Source: Pseudoduganella lurida
GTDB lineage: Bacteria > Pseudomonadota > Gammaproteobacteria > Burkholderiales > Burkholderiaceae_D
NCBI RefSeq assembly: GCF_007830455.1
Contig: NZ_VLLB01000001.1
Span: 1,364,001-1,428,000 of the forward strand
Reading direction: 5' to 3'
DNA: 64,000 nucleotides
The position numbers and the translations under genes are program-made. Shown piece by piece: positions 43,900 through 52,306 of the stretch. Under the pieces are notes generated by a model. The model was given only the letters and a program-made list of their open reading frames with translations, was not told the DNA's origin and did not search any database. Positions within the stretch are counted from its first letter, which is position 1, and each line of letters opens with the position of its first letter.

Positions 43900-44840
43900 T
43901 ACCACTGGGCCCAGGCAAAGGACCGGGTGCCGGGTGCCGCAACGACGGGTTCCGCCAGGGGCGCCGGTTCGCGTTCGGGTTCGTCGATCCAGCCGCGCGG
44001 GTCGACCCGGTAATACTTCGCCAGCTCGCCGAACAGGGCCGGGTGGCGTTCGGCCAGCTGCCACGGCTTGCCGTAGAAGGTTTCGGTGGCAACGGCAAAG
44101 AATTCGGCCGGGCTGGTGGCGCCGTAATGATCGAGCACGCTGTCCTGGCTGCCCATCCAGGCCGCGCGGCGCAGGTGGGCATAGTCCCGCGACAGCACGG
44201 TGGACCAGTTGCGGTAGCTTTCCTGACTGCCCAGGTAGGGCGCGCCATTGGTGTGGCCCGATTCGCTGTCGAGCTGGTGCGCGAATTCGTGCAGCACCAC
44301 GTTGTGGCCGTCCCATGTGAGGCCGCCGCGCGCGGCATCGTCCCAGGACAGCACCACGCGGCCGTCTTCCCACGATTCGCCCAGCATCGTCTGGCGGAAG
44401 TCCGTGATCACGCCGCCCGGCCCGACATCCTTGCGGGCGGCAGCGAAGGCGCCGGGGTACAGCAGGATGGTGCGCAGCGACGGATAGACTCTGGCGGAGC
44501 GGTTCAGCAGCAGCAGGCAGGCCTGGCCGGCGATGGCCACGCGCATCTCGTCCGTTACGTCGAGCCCGGCGCAGCCCACGAACTTCTTGCGATGCAGAAA
44601 TTCGATGACGAGGCGCTGCAGCTGCGCCTTCTGCGCTGCTTCGAGGCGGTCGTAGACCGGCACATAGTGGCGCAGCGTGACGATTGCCGAAGGCGGCAGG
44701 CCGCGCGACAGTGCGCGGCGCAGCGTCCAGCGCGGATACCAGATGGGAATGGCAATGGCGGCACCGACAACAAGCCAGAGGGCTGCCAGCGGGGCCAGGG
44801 GAGTAAGGGCTGCGACTGCTGCTTCCATTTTGCCGTCCAT
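43899..44840 (-). CDS. mtfA: MtfA-like zinc peptidase (M90 family)
   Basis: The 313-residue protein has an N-terminal hydrophobic segment (ALWLVVGAAIAIPIW), absent from E. coli MtfA, then the M90 domain with HEXXH zinc site VVLHEFAHQLDSESG and downstream Glu region SPAEFFAVATETFY. E. coli MtfA inactivates the glucose repressor Mlc. Starts at 44840 or 44828 are both possible. It is co-transcribed with and overlaps the PAS kinase gene. Confidence 0.9.
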   Translation of the reverse strand: MDGKMEAAVAALTPLAPLAALWLVVGAAIAIPIWYPRWTLRRALSRGLPPSAIVTLRHYVPVYDRLEAAQKAQLQRLVIEFLHRKKFVGCAGLDVTDEMRVAIAGQACLLLLNRSARVYPSLRTILLYPGAFAAARKDVGPGGVITDFRQTMLGESWEDGRVVLSWDDAARGGLTWDGHNVVLHEFAHQLDSESGHTNGAPYLGSQESYRNWSTVLSRDYAHLRRAAWMGSQDSVLDHYGATSPAEFFAVATETFYGKPWQLAERHPALFGELAKYYRVDPRGWIDEPEREPAPLAEPVVAAPGTRSFAWAQW

Positions 44841-44962
44841 AACAGAACACGTCCGCCACAGATGGGGAGCGTTGCCGCTAATTCAACAAGCCAGGGCACG
44901 CCGTCGATGGCATGCCGGCAGTCGAACGCGGAACCCAAGCCGGCACTCCCATATTAGAACGG

Positions 44963-44989
44963 AAAAAAGCCGGCATGCCGGCTTTTTTC
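44963..44989. terminator. Symmetric terminator between convergent transcripts
   Basis: AAAAAAGCCGGC pairs with GCCGGCTTTTTT around an AT centre. The T tract exists on both strands. It lies 22 bases beyond the stop of the winged-helix gene, which it ends. Confidence 0.88.
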
Positions 44990-45011
44990 GGGTACCGCGA
45001 CGGCCTGCCGG

Positions 45012-45632
45012 TTACGGATTGGCCTTCTGCAGAGACTGTGGCGCGCCGAACAGGGCAGCCACCAGCGGATCGCGGGTCACCGGGCCGCGGTTCACGCGGA
45101 TGGCGTAATGCGTGTCGTCCGCCAGGATATGGAAGTGGCGGCCGCTGCCGGCCATGCTCTGCTCGCGCAGGCTCGGGCGTTCCTTGCGCGGTGGCGTGCC
45201 TTCGCGCTTCGGCTGGGCGATGGCGGCCAGGAAGGCCTGCACGCGCTCGGCATCCGGCGTCAGGCGGTAGACGGCTTTACCCAGGTAGGTGGCGGTGCCT
45301 TCGATATAGCGGGCCAGTTCGATCACGCCGGCTTCGCGCAGGTCGCGGATGTATTTGCGGGCGCCGGACGGCGAGAATTTCAGGAACCAGGCGATTTCAT
45401 CGGCCAGCATTTCATGCTGCTGCAGCTCGCCGATCAGCTTCTGCATGTTTTCGATGCGGCGCAGCGTGGCGGAGGTCGACCGCACGCGCTCGATCGGCGC
45501 CAGCGACAATGCCTTGCGCTCGGTTCCCGGACCCGGGCGTTCCACCAGCGCCAGGCGTGGTTTCGCGGCAGCAGGCTGGGACGACATCACTTCGCTGTTC
45601 GGCAGGTCGTGGGATTCGCGGATGGCATGCAT
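45012..45632 (-). CDS. Winged-helix DNA-binding protein of unknown target
   Basis: The 206-residue protein has a central winged-helix domain (about 55-135; LIGELQQHEMLADEIAWFL, SPSGARKYIRDLREAGVIE, VYRLTPDAERVQAFL) flanked by polar regions. The C-terminal HFHILADDTHYAIRVNRGP may be a small ligand or dimer domain. It is typical of uncharacterised betaproteobacterial regulators with one to many paralogues. A CRP-geometry box lies 104-117 bases upstream. Confidence 0.75.
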   Translation of the reverse strand: MHAIRESHDLPNSEVMSSQPAAAKPRLALVERPGPGTERKALSLAPIERVRSTSATLRRIENMQKLIGELQQHEMLADEIAWFLKFSPSGARKYIRDLREAGVIELARYIEGTATYLGKAVYRLTPDAERVQAFLAAIAQPKREGTPPRKERPSLREQSMAGSGRHFHILADDTHYAIRVNRGPVTRDPLVAALFGAPQSLQKANP

Positions 45633-45735
45633 TTGAACACTCCTTATAACGGTAACCGGATGCGCATTGCCGTGACACTGCGCCTGTTAATTCATTCATT
45701 GGGGTCCAGAGTGCCGTTATCAGTCGTGCAAGTCT

Positions 45736-45749
45736 GTGCGGCAACGAAC
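45736..45749. promoter_or_regulatory. CRP-geometry palindrome GTGCG-GCAA-CGAAC
   Basis: Exact match, flanked by T and A as in the full 16-bp form. It is in the 318-base gap between the winged-helix gene (minus) and the lipoprotein gene (plus). It is closer to the former, but no good -10 is seen at the class II spacing. Confidence 0.55.
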
Positions 45750-45853
45750 ACAAATCGCTTTAATGGAAAAAGCGACCCGCGAATTAATATCCGGGCAGGC
45801 CTTGTAGGAGGTTCGACAAGCAATATAGCAAAAAATGCCATGACGGGTGGTTC

Positions 45854-45867
45854 GTGCGGTGCCGTAC
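45854..45867. promoter_or_regulatory. CRP-geometry palindrome GTGCG-GTGC-CGTAC
   Basis: Exact match, centre 91.5 bases before the ATG of the Thr/Ala-rich lipoprotein. CACACT at 45890-45895 is at the class II distance (29.5 from the centre) but is a weak -10. The rest of the gap shows nothing else. Confidence 0.6.
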
Positions 45868-45951
45868 AGAACGCACCCCCTCCCTGCGCCACACTGGCGC
45901 CAGGCTCATCGAGATACATTTCCGATATCCCCACCTAACCGAGGACACACC

Positions 45952-46302
45952 ATGAAATATTCCATTCTGCTGGCCGCCGTGACTGCTGTCGCCCTGTCTG
46001 CTTGCAGCAAGTCCGAAACCACCACGCCAACCCCGGCCGAAACGACCACCCCGGCCGTCACCGCCCCGGCCGAGCCGGTTGCACCGGCAGCCACGCCGAC
46101 CCCGGCCGCTGGCACGACCACCCCGGGTGATACGGCCACTACGCCGGGCGGCGTGACGGGTGCTTCCGGTGCAACCTCCGGTGCCACGGGCACCGCCGGC
46201 ACTACCGGTGCAGCCGACGCCACGGGTACCACCGGTGTTGCGGCCGATGGCGCCAATACGCCGGCGACCGGCTCGAACGGCAGCACCCCGACGCAGAAAT
46301 AA
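45952..46302 (+). CDS. Thr/Ala/Gly/Pro-rich lipoprotein
   Basis: The 116-residue protein has a lipoprotein signal with lipobox LSAC (Cys18). A wholly low-complexity mature part follows (repeats of TTTP, PAET, TPAAGTTTPG, GATSGATGTAG). It looks like a disordered outer-membrane spacer. No enzyme function is suggested. A CRP-geometry palindrome precedes it. Confidence 0.75.
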   Translation: MKYSILLAAVTAVALSACSKSETTTPTPAETTTPAVTAPAEPVAPAATPTPAAGTTTPGDTATTPGGVTGASGATSGATGTAGTTGAADATGTTGVAADGANTPATGSNGSTPTQK

Positions 46303-46476
46303 TGTAACAAGACGTTTCTCCACCGTTCCGGGCATATGCCGCTTTATAAAACACGGGAACGGTGGAGAGGCGCATGAATCCTGGCGTGCCCATCCAGCAC
46401 GCCGTTTTTTTGTGACGAAGTTAACGTTGGACTTTTGCTACAAGTTTTTTGTTCCTGTGGTAACTTCACAACACAT

Positions 46477-46490
46477 TTGATCTAGCGCAA
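46477..46490. promoter_or_regulatory. FNR-like site TTGAT-CTAG-CGCAA
   Basis: TTGAT-N4-CGCAA matches the FNR/ANR consensus TTGAT-N4-ATCAA at 8 of 10 positions. It lies 7 bases upstream of the CRP-geometry palindrome. Confidence 0.4.
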
Positions 46491-46497
46491 AGTTATT

Positions 46498-46511
46498 GTG
46501 CGGTAGCGCAC
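46498..46511. promoter_or_regulatory. CRP-geometry palindrome GTGCG-GTAG-CGCAC
   Basis: Exact match with T before it. CATAAA at 46533-46538 begins 28.5 bases from the centre, so the box would sit near -41.5 of the OmpA-like gene transcript. Confidence 0.65.
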
Positions 46512-46673
46512 CGAAGATAAGGCGCTCTGCACCATAAACTTGATTCAACAGCAATGCAAAGGCTGCAATTGAAAGAAGAGCGACAACCATGAGCCCTGCT
46601 CATACCGGAGCCACTTCTCTCAATATTGCTGTGCAGCATTTTTTTCTACATTCAACGCATCAGGAGTCATTCT

Positions 46674-47714
46674 GTGAATAACAAATCCAAGAACATCGCA
46701 ATTGCCGCAGCTCTGCTGTGCGCCTCGATCACCGCCTCGGCACAAGAGACCGTGATCAACCCGAACTGGTACATCCAGGGCGTCGGTACGGTCATGAAGC
46801 CAGGTTCCGACTGGGCGACCGACAAGACCGGCTACGGCGGTGGCGTGAAGTTCGGCAAGCCGCTGAACGACAACTGGGATATCCAGATGGGCTACACGTA
46901 TGCCCGTTCGAAAGAAAACAGCATTCGCTACCAGCAGGAAACGCTGGGCGTGGACTTCCTGTACCTGTTCTCGCGCAAGACGTTCCGTCCGTTCGTGCTG
47001 GTCGGCCTGGGTGCCGAGCGCGACAAGGAAAACCGTTTCCGCAGCCTGGCCGAACCGCACCGCACCTCGCCGTACATCACGGCCGGCCTGGGCTTCCAGT
47101 CCGTCATCAACGATCGCTGGTCCTTCCAGGCCGATCTGCGTGAAGTGTATGGCTTCATCGGCGACGACGACTTCAACCACGACCGTTCGAAGAATGCCGT
47201 CCTGAACATCGGCTTCAACTACGCGTTCGGCCCAACCCCGACGCCAGCTGCCCCACCGGCACCGGCACCAGTCGCCGCTCCGGTCGAGCCGCCAGCACCG
47301 GTCGCTCCGCCACCACCACCACCGCCAGCACGTTTCGAAAAAGTGACGATGTCGGCAACGGAACTGTTCGAATTCAACAGCGCCAAGCTGCAGGGTTCGC
47401 AGCCGAAGCTGGATGACGTGGCACGCGTGCTGAACGAGAACCAGAGCCTGACCGGCATCACGATCACCGGCTACACCGACCGCATCGGTTCGGACCAGTA
47501 CAACCAGAAGCTGTCGGAGCGTCGTGCTGCCGCCGCCAAGGAATACCTGGTTTCGAAAGGCGTTGCCGCCGACCGTCTGACGACGCAGGGCAAGGGCGAA
47601 GCCGATCCGATCGTCGAGTGCAACGACAAGAAGCGCGCCGACCTGATCAAGTGCCTGGAACCGAACCGCCGCGTGGAAGTCGAGCAGATCACGATCGAAC
47701 GCCGCGTGAACTAA
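46674..47714 (+). CDS. OmpA-family outer-membrane porin-like protein
   Basis: The 346-residue protein starts with GTG at 46674, seven bases after AGGAG. It has a signal peptide (ending ITASA), an N-terminal eight-strand barrel (about 25-195) and a Pro/Ala hinge with runs of proline. A C-terminal OmpA peptidoglycan-binding domain follows (FEFNSAKLQ, TGITITGYTDRIGSDQYNQ, RLTTQGKGEADPI). It anchors the outer membrane to the cell wall. It ends at two hairpins. Confidence 0.92.
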   Translation: MNNKSKNIAIAAALLCASITASAQETVINPNWYIQGVGTVMKPGSDWATDKTGYGGGVKFGKPLNDNWDIQMGYTYARSKENSIRYQQETLGVDFLYLFSRKTFRPFVLVGLGAERDKENRFRSLAEPHRTSPYITAGLGFQSVINDRWSFQADLREVYGFIGDDDFNHDRSKNAVLNIGFNYAFGPTPTPAAPPAPAPVAAPVEPPAPVAPPPPPPPARFEKVTMSATELFEFNSAKLQGSQPKLDDVARVLNENQSLTGITITGYTDRIGSDQYNQKLSERRAAAAKEYLVSKGVAADRLTTQGKGEADPIVECNDKKRADLIKCLEPNRRVEVEQITIERRVN

Positions 47715-47758
47715 TACCGCTCACGGAAAAGCAGCCTGCTGCTTTTCCCGGGTGGACC

Positions 47759-47782
47759 AAAAAGGGGCCTCGGCCCCTTTTT
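47759..47782 (+). terminator. Rho-independent terminator of the OmpA-like gene
   Basis: An 11-bp perfect stem AAAAAGGGGCC / GGCCCCTTTTT with a two-base loop. It is preceded at 47726-47747 by another perfect hairpin (GAAAAGCAGC / GCTGCTTTTC). Confidence 0.9.
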
Positions 47783-47801
47783 GCATAGGGGGAGTAAATT
47801 A

Positions 47802-48707
47802 ATGAATTTCAGAAAGTTTCAGCACATCGCGAAGAAGGTGCCGAACCTGATGTACTGCGCGGTGATGGAATGGTTCGACCACCGCGGCAGCAGCAAGGGT
47901 GCGGCCCTGGCGTACTACACGCTGTTTTCGCTGGCACCGATCCTGGTGCTGGTCATCGCCATCGCCGGGATTTTCTATGGCAAGGAAGCCGCCCAGGGCG
48001 AACTGTTCACGCAGCTGCGCGGCATGGTGGGCGCCCAGGGCGCCGAAGCGATCCAGCTGATCCTGGCCGGCGCGCACAACGAGGAAGAAGGCAAGATCGC
48101 CACGATCATCGCCGGCGCCCTGCTGCTGTTCGGCGCCACCAGCGTGTTCGCGGAACTGAAGGCCAGCCTGGACGAGATCTGGCAGTTGCCGCCCATCACG
48201 GGCAACACGATCTGGGACACGATCCGCACCCGCCTGCTGTCGTTCGGCATGGTGCTGGCGCTGGGCTTCCTGCTGATGACGTCGCTGGTGGTCAGCGCGG
48301 CCCTCGAGATTTTCCAGCGCTTCTGGAACAACCTGCTGCCGGGCGGGACCTTCGTCGTCACGGTGCTGAACCATGCGATCAGCTTCGTGGTCATCGCCGT
48401 CATGTTCGGCGTGATCTACAAGATGCTGCCGCGCATCCGGCTGGCGTGGCGCGACGTCGTCATCGGCGCCATCGGCACGGCCGTACTGTTCATGATCGGC
48501 AAGTTCGGCATTGGCGCCTATATCGGCAACAGTGGCGTGGCCAGCAGCTTCGGGGCCGCCGGGTCCACCATCGCCCTGCTGGTATGGGTGTACTACTCGG
48601 CGCAGATCTTCTTCCTCGGCGCGGAATTCGCGCGGCAGTACGCGCTGCAGATCGGCAGCCTGAAGCACCATCCGCGCGACGAGCACGGCAATCTGAAGAT
48701 GAAGTAA
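47802..48707 (+). CDS. YihY/BrkB family inner-membrane protein
   Basis: The 301-residue protein has six predicted membrane helices. It carries family text: DHRGSSKGAALAYYTLFSLAPILVLVIA, FGATSVFAELKASLDEIW and YIGNSGVASSFGAAGS. Once called tRNA-processing RNase BN, the family is now a membrane protein of unknown transport or envelope function. AGGGGGAG is 7 bases before the ATG. Confidence 0.92.
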   Translation: MNFRKFQHIAKKVPNLMYCAVMEWFDHRGSSKGAALAYYTLFSLAPILVLVIAIAGIFYGKEAAQGELFTQLRGMVGAQGAEAIQLILAGAHNEEEGKIATIIAGALLLFGATSVFAELKASLDEIWQLPPITGNTIWDTIRTRLLSFGMVLALGFLLMTSLVVSAALEIFQRFWNNLLPGGTFVVTVLNHAISFVVIAVMFGVIYKMLPRIRLAWRDVVIGAIGTAVLFMIGKFGIGAYIGNSGVASSFGAAGSTIALLVWVYYSAQIFFLGAEFARQYALQIGSLKHHPRDEHGNLKMK

Positions 48708-49130
48708 GCGTTACGGCAGAGTCAGTGTCCGTTTCGGGAGTGGAGCGGGGATTTCACGGAGTCTGCTCCGCGCCCGCGCTGCGGTGTGGCCTTGGGAGGC
48801 CATACCGCTCTCCCAATCTGGACCAGGCCTCATCTGCATCGGGGTTTTAATGCCGAGCCCGTGTCCGCTTTTGGGGGTGGAGCGGGGGTTTCACGGAGTC
48901 TGCTCCGCGCCCGCGCAACGGTGTGGCCTTGCAAGGCCACACTCCTCCTGAGCCCGAGGTGGACACGGGCTCATCGTCTGTGACGTGGATGGGGCGCCGC
49001 TGGCGAGTGGCGCAACGGCTGGTGCCAGGCACCGCAGCGTATGCCGCCGATGCAGCATATCGCTGGCGGTGCCGGACCTCGTGCGGAGCAGCCGCGGGCC
49101 ATGCAGGTCCGCGGCACAGCGGCACAACCC
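48708..49130. repeat. Dispersed intergenic repeat, copy 3 (136-bp duplication)
   Basis: Two diverged copies at about 48725 and 48861 share GTGTCCG, TGGAGCGGGG, TTTCACGGAGTCTGCTCCG, CGCCCGCG and GGTGTGGCCTTG. The second copy is closed by inverted ends GAGCCCGTGTCC (48855-48866) and GGACACGGGCTC (48961-48972). No gene is seen in the rest of the gap between yihY and the convergent transporter. Confidence 0.75.
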
Positions 49131-50372
49131 CTACTCTCCCAGCAGCTCGGCGACGACTTCCATGCCCTCGACGCGCTCGGCGACGACCTTGACGATCACG
49201 ATCACGGGCACGCCAAGCAGCAGTCCCCACACGCCCCACAGCCAGCCCCAGAACAGCAGGCTGACGAAGACGGCGGAAGCGTTCATGCGGGCGATGCGGC
49301 CCGTCATCCAGGTGGTGACGAAGGTGCCGACCAGCGTGGCGATGCCCAGCGAGGCCGCGGCGACCAGCAGCACCATCTGCAGCGATTCGAACTGCAGGAA
49401 GGCGACGAGGCCGGTGGCGCTGGTGATCAGCAGCGGGCCGAAGTACGGCATGATGTGCAGCAGCCCGGCGACGATGGCCCAGGCGCCGGCGTTCTCCAGC
49501 CCGATGGCGCGCAGCGCGATCCACATCAGCAGTCCCAGCAGCACGTTCGTCACCAGCAGCATGAACATGTAGGCCTGGATCGACGTATTGATGTCCTCCA
49601 GGATGTGCACGGTGATTTTCTTCTTGGTCAGCGACGGCCCGGTGAGCTTCACCAGCTTGCGCTTGAACGTGTCGCCGGAGAGCAGCAGGAAGAACACCAG
49701 GAAGATCACCATGGTGCCCTGGCTGAGGAAGCCCATCAGGCCACGCGCGCTCACCCACACCCAGTCCATCACGCGGATCGGCGTGCCGGTGGTGGCCGTG
49801 GCGGCGGCGGCTTCCTGCTGGCGCTTGGCGGCGCGGCGCGCGCTGCTGCCCGCGGTGGCCTGCTCGATCTCGGTGGCCACGGCCTGGATGCGCGAAATGG
49901 CGCTCGTGCTGGAGCCCGTCGTGGAAGCGACCAGGCGGGATAGCTTGTGCGTGATCGTCGGCAGTTCCGCGACGATGTTCTGGAACTCGCCATGCACCTT
50001 GTCGATCATGACGGCCGAGCCGCCCAGGATCGCGGCCGTGACGAGCGTGGCACCGATCGCGCGCTTGATGCGCAGGCGTTCGAGCCAGTTGACCAGGGGG
50101 TTGAGTGTATAGGCGAGAAAGATCCCCAGCAGCAGGGGGACGAGGAAATTGCGCGCCCATTGCAGGGCAAACAGGAAAGCAACGGTAGCGATGATGCCCA
50201 GTGCGAGACCGCGCGCATTCACATGCACGGGCAACTGCAGCTTGCTGGCGTGTTCGAGGCCGTCCGCGCGTGGCGGTTCGGCGTGCAGGGCGGACGGCGT
50301 GTCGGCCCCGGGGTCATGCCTGGGCGCGGCCGGCAGGGCCGCGGCCGTAGGGAGGGTACGTGGATGGTCCAT
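49131..50372 (-). CDS. AI-2E family transporter (PerM-like permease)
   Basis: The 413-residue inner-membrane protein has a 50-residue cytoplasmic leader, about eight membrane helices and the family's coiled segment between helices 3 and 4. Family text is VPLLLGIFLAYTLNPLVNWLERL, GLLHIMPYFGPLL and GWLWGVWGLLLGVPVIV. The family includes autoinducer-2 exporters and Na/H antiporters; the substrate is not predictable. Confidence 0.9.
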   Translation of the reverse strand: MDHPRTLPTAAALPAAPRHDPGADTPSALHAEPPRADGLEHASKLQLPVHVNARGLALGIIATVAFLFALQWARNFLVPLLLGIFLAYTLNPLVNWLERLRIKRAIGATLVTAAILGGSAVMIDKVHGEFQNIVAELPTITHKLSRLVASTTGSSTSAISRIQAVATEIEQATAGSSARRAAKRQQEAAAATATTGTPIRVMDWVWVSARGLMGFLSQGTMVIFLVFFLLLSGDTFKRKLVKLTGPSLTKKKITVHILEDINTSIQAYMFMLLVTNVLLGLLMWIALRAIGLENAGAWAIVAGLLHIMPYFGPLLITSATGLVAFLQFESLQMVLLVAAASLGIATLVGTFVTTWMTGRIARMNASAVFVSLLFWGWLWGVWGLLLGVPVIVIVKVVAERVEGMEVVAELLGE

Positions 50373-50424
50373 GCACGCAGCACGGCCGGGTACCGCCCGA
50401 TGGGCGGCCCCGGCCGCGTCCCGA

Positions 50425-50739
50425 TTACTTGACGCGGATGTCGTTCTTCACGGACTTCACACCCTTCACGCCGCGGGCGATTTCACCGGCTTTGGTGATG
50501 TCGCCAGGCTGGGCCACGAAACCGGACAGCTGCACGGTGCCCTTGAACGTTTCAACGTTGATTTCGGTGGTCTTCAGGGTTGGTTCGTTGAAGATCGAAG
50601 CCTTGACCTTGGTGGTCAGGACTGCGTCATCGACGTATTCGCCGGTGCCTTCTTTCGTGGAGCTGCCTGCGCAGCCGACCACGGAGAACACGGTGGCGGC
50701 GGTGAACACGACGGTGGCGATTTTCTGAGCGATTTTCAT
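50425..50739 (-). CDS. BON-domain lipoprotein
   Basis: The 104-residue protein has lipobox VVGC (Cys23) and one BON domain (about 37-104; DDAVLTTKVKASIFNEP, ETFKGTVQLSGFV, GVKSVKNDIRVK). BON proteins (OsmY, DolP) bind phospholipid and protect the outer membrane under osmotic stress. GAAGGAGAATCACC precedes the ATG. It follows the Cys-repeat protein by 67 bases and is a paralogue of the protein at 57625. Confidence 0.9.
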   Translation of the reverse strand: MKIAQKIATVVFTAATVFSVVGCAGSSTKEGTGEYVDDAVLTTKVKASIFNEPTLKTTEINVETFKGTVQLSGFVAQPGDITKAGEIARGVKGVKSVKNDIRVK

Positions 50740-50806
50740 GGTGATTCTCCTTCTTCGTTGGTCAAAATTGCCCGGGAACGAGCTGGGGGTCCATCGGCCA
50801 TTAACA

Positions 50807-51349
50807 CTAATAGCCGTACTGGGATTTCGCAGCCGCGACACACTGGTCTCTGGCTGTGCCGGCCAGGGCGTCGCATTTTTCCGCGGCCACCTTGTACTCG
50901 GCGATTCGTTTATCTTCTCGCGCATCGCTGCGCGCCTCGATGACTTTCTTGTCGGCCTTCGCATCGGCCAGGGCCGCGGTGCGGGTGGCCTTGGCGCGCT
51001 CCACGCACACATCGTGCTCGTTGCCCGTAAAGGCGCCGCAGCGCGTGCGGTCCAGCGCGAAATCCGCGTTCGCGATGTCGATGCGCGCCTTCGTGTAGGC
51101 CCGCAGCGTATTGCGGTACTGCGCCGTCGCATCCGCCTCGGCCCGCACGCGGGCCGCCTTGGCTTGTGCAACGCACACGTCCTTCGGATTACCGACCACG
51201 CTGTCGCATTTTTCAAGCGCCGCCTTGTAGCTGGCGGCCGCGGCCGACTTCGTATTCTTGTAAAGCGTTTTCGCTTCCGGTGTCGCCGCATATCCCACGC
51301 TGCAGGCAGTGGCGGCGCACAGCAGCAGCGCTCCGATCTTCGCCTTCAT
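50807..51349 (-). CDS. Secreted Lys/Ala-rich protein with three Cys-pair repeats
   Basis: The 180-residue protein has a signal peptide (cut after GYA-21) and a helical mature part. The mature part holds three related units of two cysteines about 9-11 residues apart: EKCDSVVGNPKDVCVAQAKA, TRCGAFTGNEHDVCVERAKA and EKCDALAGTARDQCVAAAKS. Each is probably a disulfide-stapled helical hairpin. I know no named family beyond small stress-related periplasmic proteins. It heads an operon with the BON gene. A CRP-geometry box lies 64-77 bases upstream. Confidence 0.78.
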   Translation of the reverse strand: MKAKIGALLLCAATACSVGYAATPEAKTLYKNTKSAAAASYKAALEKCDSVVGNPKDVCVAQAKAARVRAEADATAQYRNTLRAYTKARIDIANADFALDRTRCGAFTGNEHDVCVERAKATRTAALADAKADKKVIEARSDAREDKRIAEYKVAAEKCDALAGTARDQCVAAAKSQYGY

Positions 51350-51412
51350 GTGCCGAGGACTCCGTGCTGTTGTTCGATGATGAGAGTGTCAGCGAAACGC
51401 GGCATTCATTCT

Positions 51413-51426
51413 GTACGCTGGCGAAC
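51413..51426. promoter_or_regulatory. CRP-geometry palindrome GTACG-CTGG-CGAAC
   Basis: Exact 16-bp form with flanking T and A; centre 70 bases from the minus-strand ATG at 51349. The hexamer at the class II position on that strand is GACACT, which is weak. Confidence 0.6.
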
Positions 51427-51505
51427 ATACACTGACACATTTGCAACAGAGATTTACAGCAACGGATTTAATGCAACATGGCCTTGACGAACCCGACCGG
51501 ACAGT

Positions 51506-51519
51506 GTTCGGCATCGCAC
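51506..51519. promoter_or_regulatory. CRP-geometry palindrome GTTCG-GCAT-CGCAC
   Basis: Exact 16-bp form. TATTCT at 51542-51547 begins 29.5 bases from the centre, placing the box at -41.5 of the glycine-zipper gene transcript. The centre is 62.5 bases before the ATG at 51575. Confidence 0.68.
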
Positions 51520-51574
51520 AGACCCCCCTTTCGTGCGGACCTATTCTGAACTCACATTCTTCAGGAGGACTCAC

Positions 51575-52018
51575 ATGAAAACGAACCACGCCCTTGGCGC
51601 CGCGCTGGTCGCCGTCTCGCTTCTTACCGCAGGCTGCGCCAGCAACACGCCCGTTGCAACCAACTATTCCACCCAGGCCGACGCAGCGACGTACGGCACC
51701 ATTGAAAACATCCAGGTGGTGCGGGTCGATCCCGCCACCAGCGGTGCCGGCGCCGTCGCGGGCGGCCTGGTCGGCGCGCTGGTCGGCAACCAGATCGGCT
51801 CGGGCAGCGGCCGCGCCGTGGCCACTGCCGCCGGTGCCATCGGTGGCGCCGTCGTGGGCAACCAGGTCGAATCGAACCGCAATGCACCGCATGACGTCTA
51901 CCAGATCAGCGTGCGCCTCGACAACGGCGACTACCGCACGATCAACCAGGACAGCGCGTACGACCTGCGCCCCGGCAGCCGCGTGCGCATGGTCGACGGC
52001 CGCGTGTACCGCTACTGA
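51575..52018 (+). CDS. Glycine-zipper 2TM lipoprotein
   Basis: The 147-residue protein has lipobox LTAGC (Cys20), then a glycine-zipper hairpin (GAVAGGLVGALVGNQIGSG, GAIGGAVVGNQVE; about 56-98) and a C-terminal beta part (YQISVRLDNGDYRTINQD, LRPGSRVRMVDGRVYRY). This is the SlyB/Pcp-like outer-membrane architecture. AGGAGG precedes the ATG. It resembles the protein at 59222. DUF3309 and a small secreted protein follow on the same strand. Confidence 0.9.
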   Translation: MKTNHALGAALVAVSLLTAGCASNTPVATNYSTQADAATYGTIENIQVVRVDPATSGAGAVAGGLVGALVGNQIGSGSGRAVATAAGAIGGAVVGNQVESNRNAPHDVYQISVRLDNGDYRTINQDSAYDLRPGSRVRMVDGRVYRY

Positions 52019-52105
52019 CCGATACGCTACTGAACGATTCACTCGTAACAACGGGCTCGCCGGCGGGCTCCCACAATTCCAATCAAACCACTACAAGGAG
52101 CTAAC

Positions 52106-52258
52106 ATGGGCACCATTCTCTTGATCATCCTCGTCCTCGTTCTGATCGGCGCGCTGCCGACCTGGCCGCACAGCCGCAGCTGGGGCTATGCACCCAGCGG
52201 CGTCGCCGGCCTGATCGTCGTCGTACTGCTGATCATGCTGTTGACGGGCCGGCTGTAA
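52106..52258 (+). CDS. DUF3309 small membrane protein
   Basis: The 50-residue protein consists of two membrane segments (MGTILLIILVLVLIGALP and VAGLIVVVLLIMLL) around the conserved WPHSRSWGYAPSG loop, the DUF3309 signature. AAGGAG lies 6 bases upstream. The family is common in beta- and alphaproteobacterial stress loci; its function is unknown. Confidence 0.9.
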   Translation: MGTILLIILVLVLIGALPTWPHSRSWGYAPSGVAGLIVVVLLIMLLTGRL

Positions 52259-52306
52259 GCCACCGACGGGACGCCACGGCGTCCCTTTTCTTTGAAAGGA
52301 GCCAAC

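Larger units (their letters stand above)
46303..46673. other. Promoter-bearing intergenic region before the OmpA-like gene
   Basis: About 370 A+T-richer bases with no gene. It contains a hairpin-like CACCGTTCC...GGAACGGTG just after the lipoprotein stop, which may end that transcript. It also holds an FNR-like site at 46477, a CRP-geometry palindrome at 46498 and a CATAAA -10 at 46533. Confidence 0.6.

Noticed and set aside
42598..44859. One 753-codon minus-strand kinase with a long N-terminal extension
   Set aside because: The extension is another frame of mtfA. The kinase start at 43899 overlaps the mtfA stop and begins just before its PAS domain.
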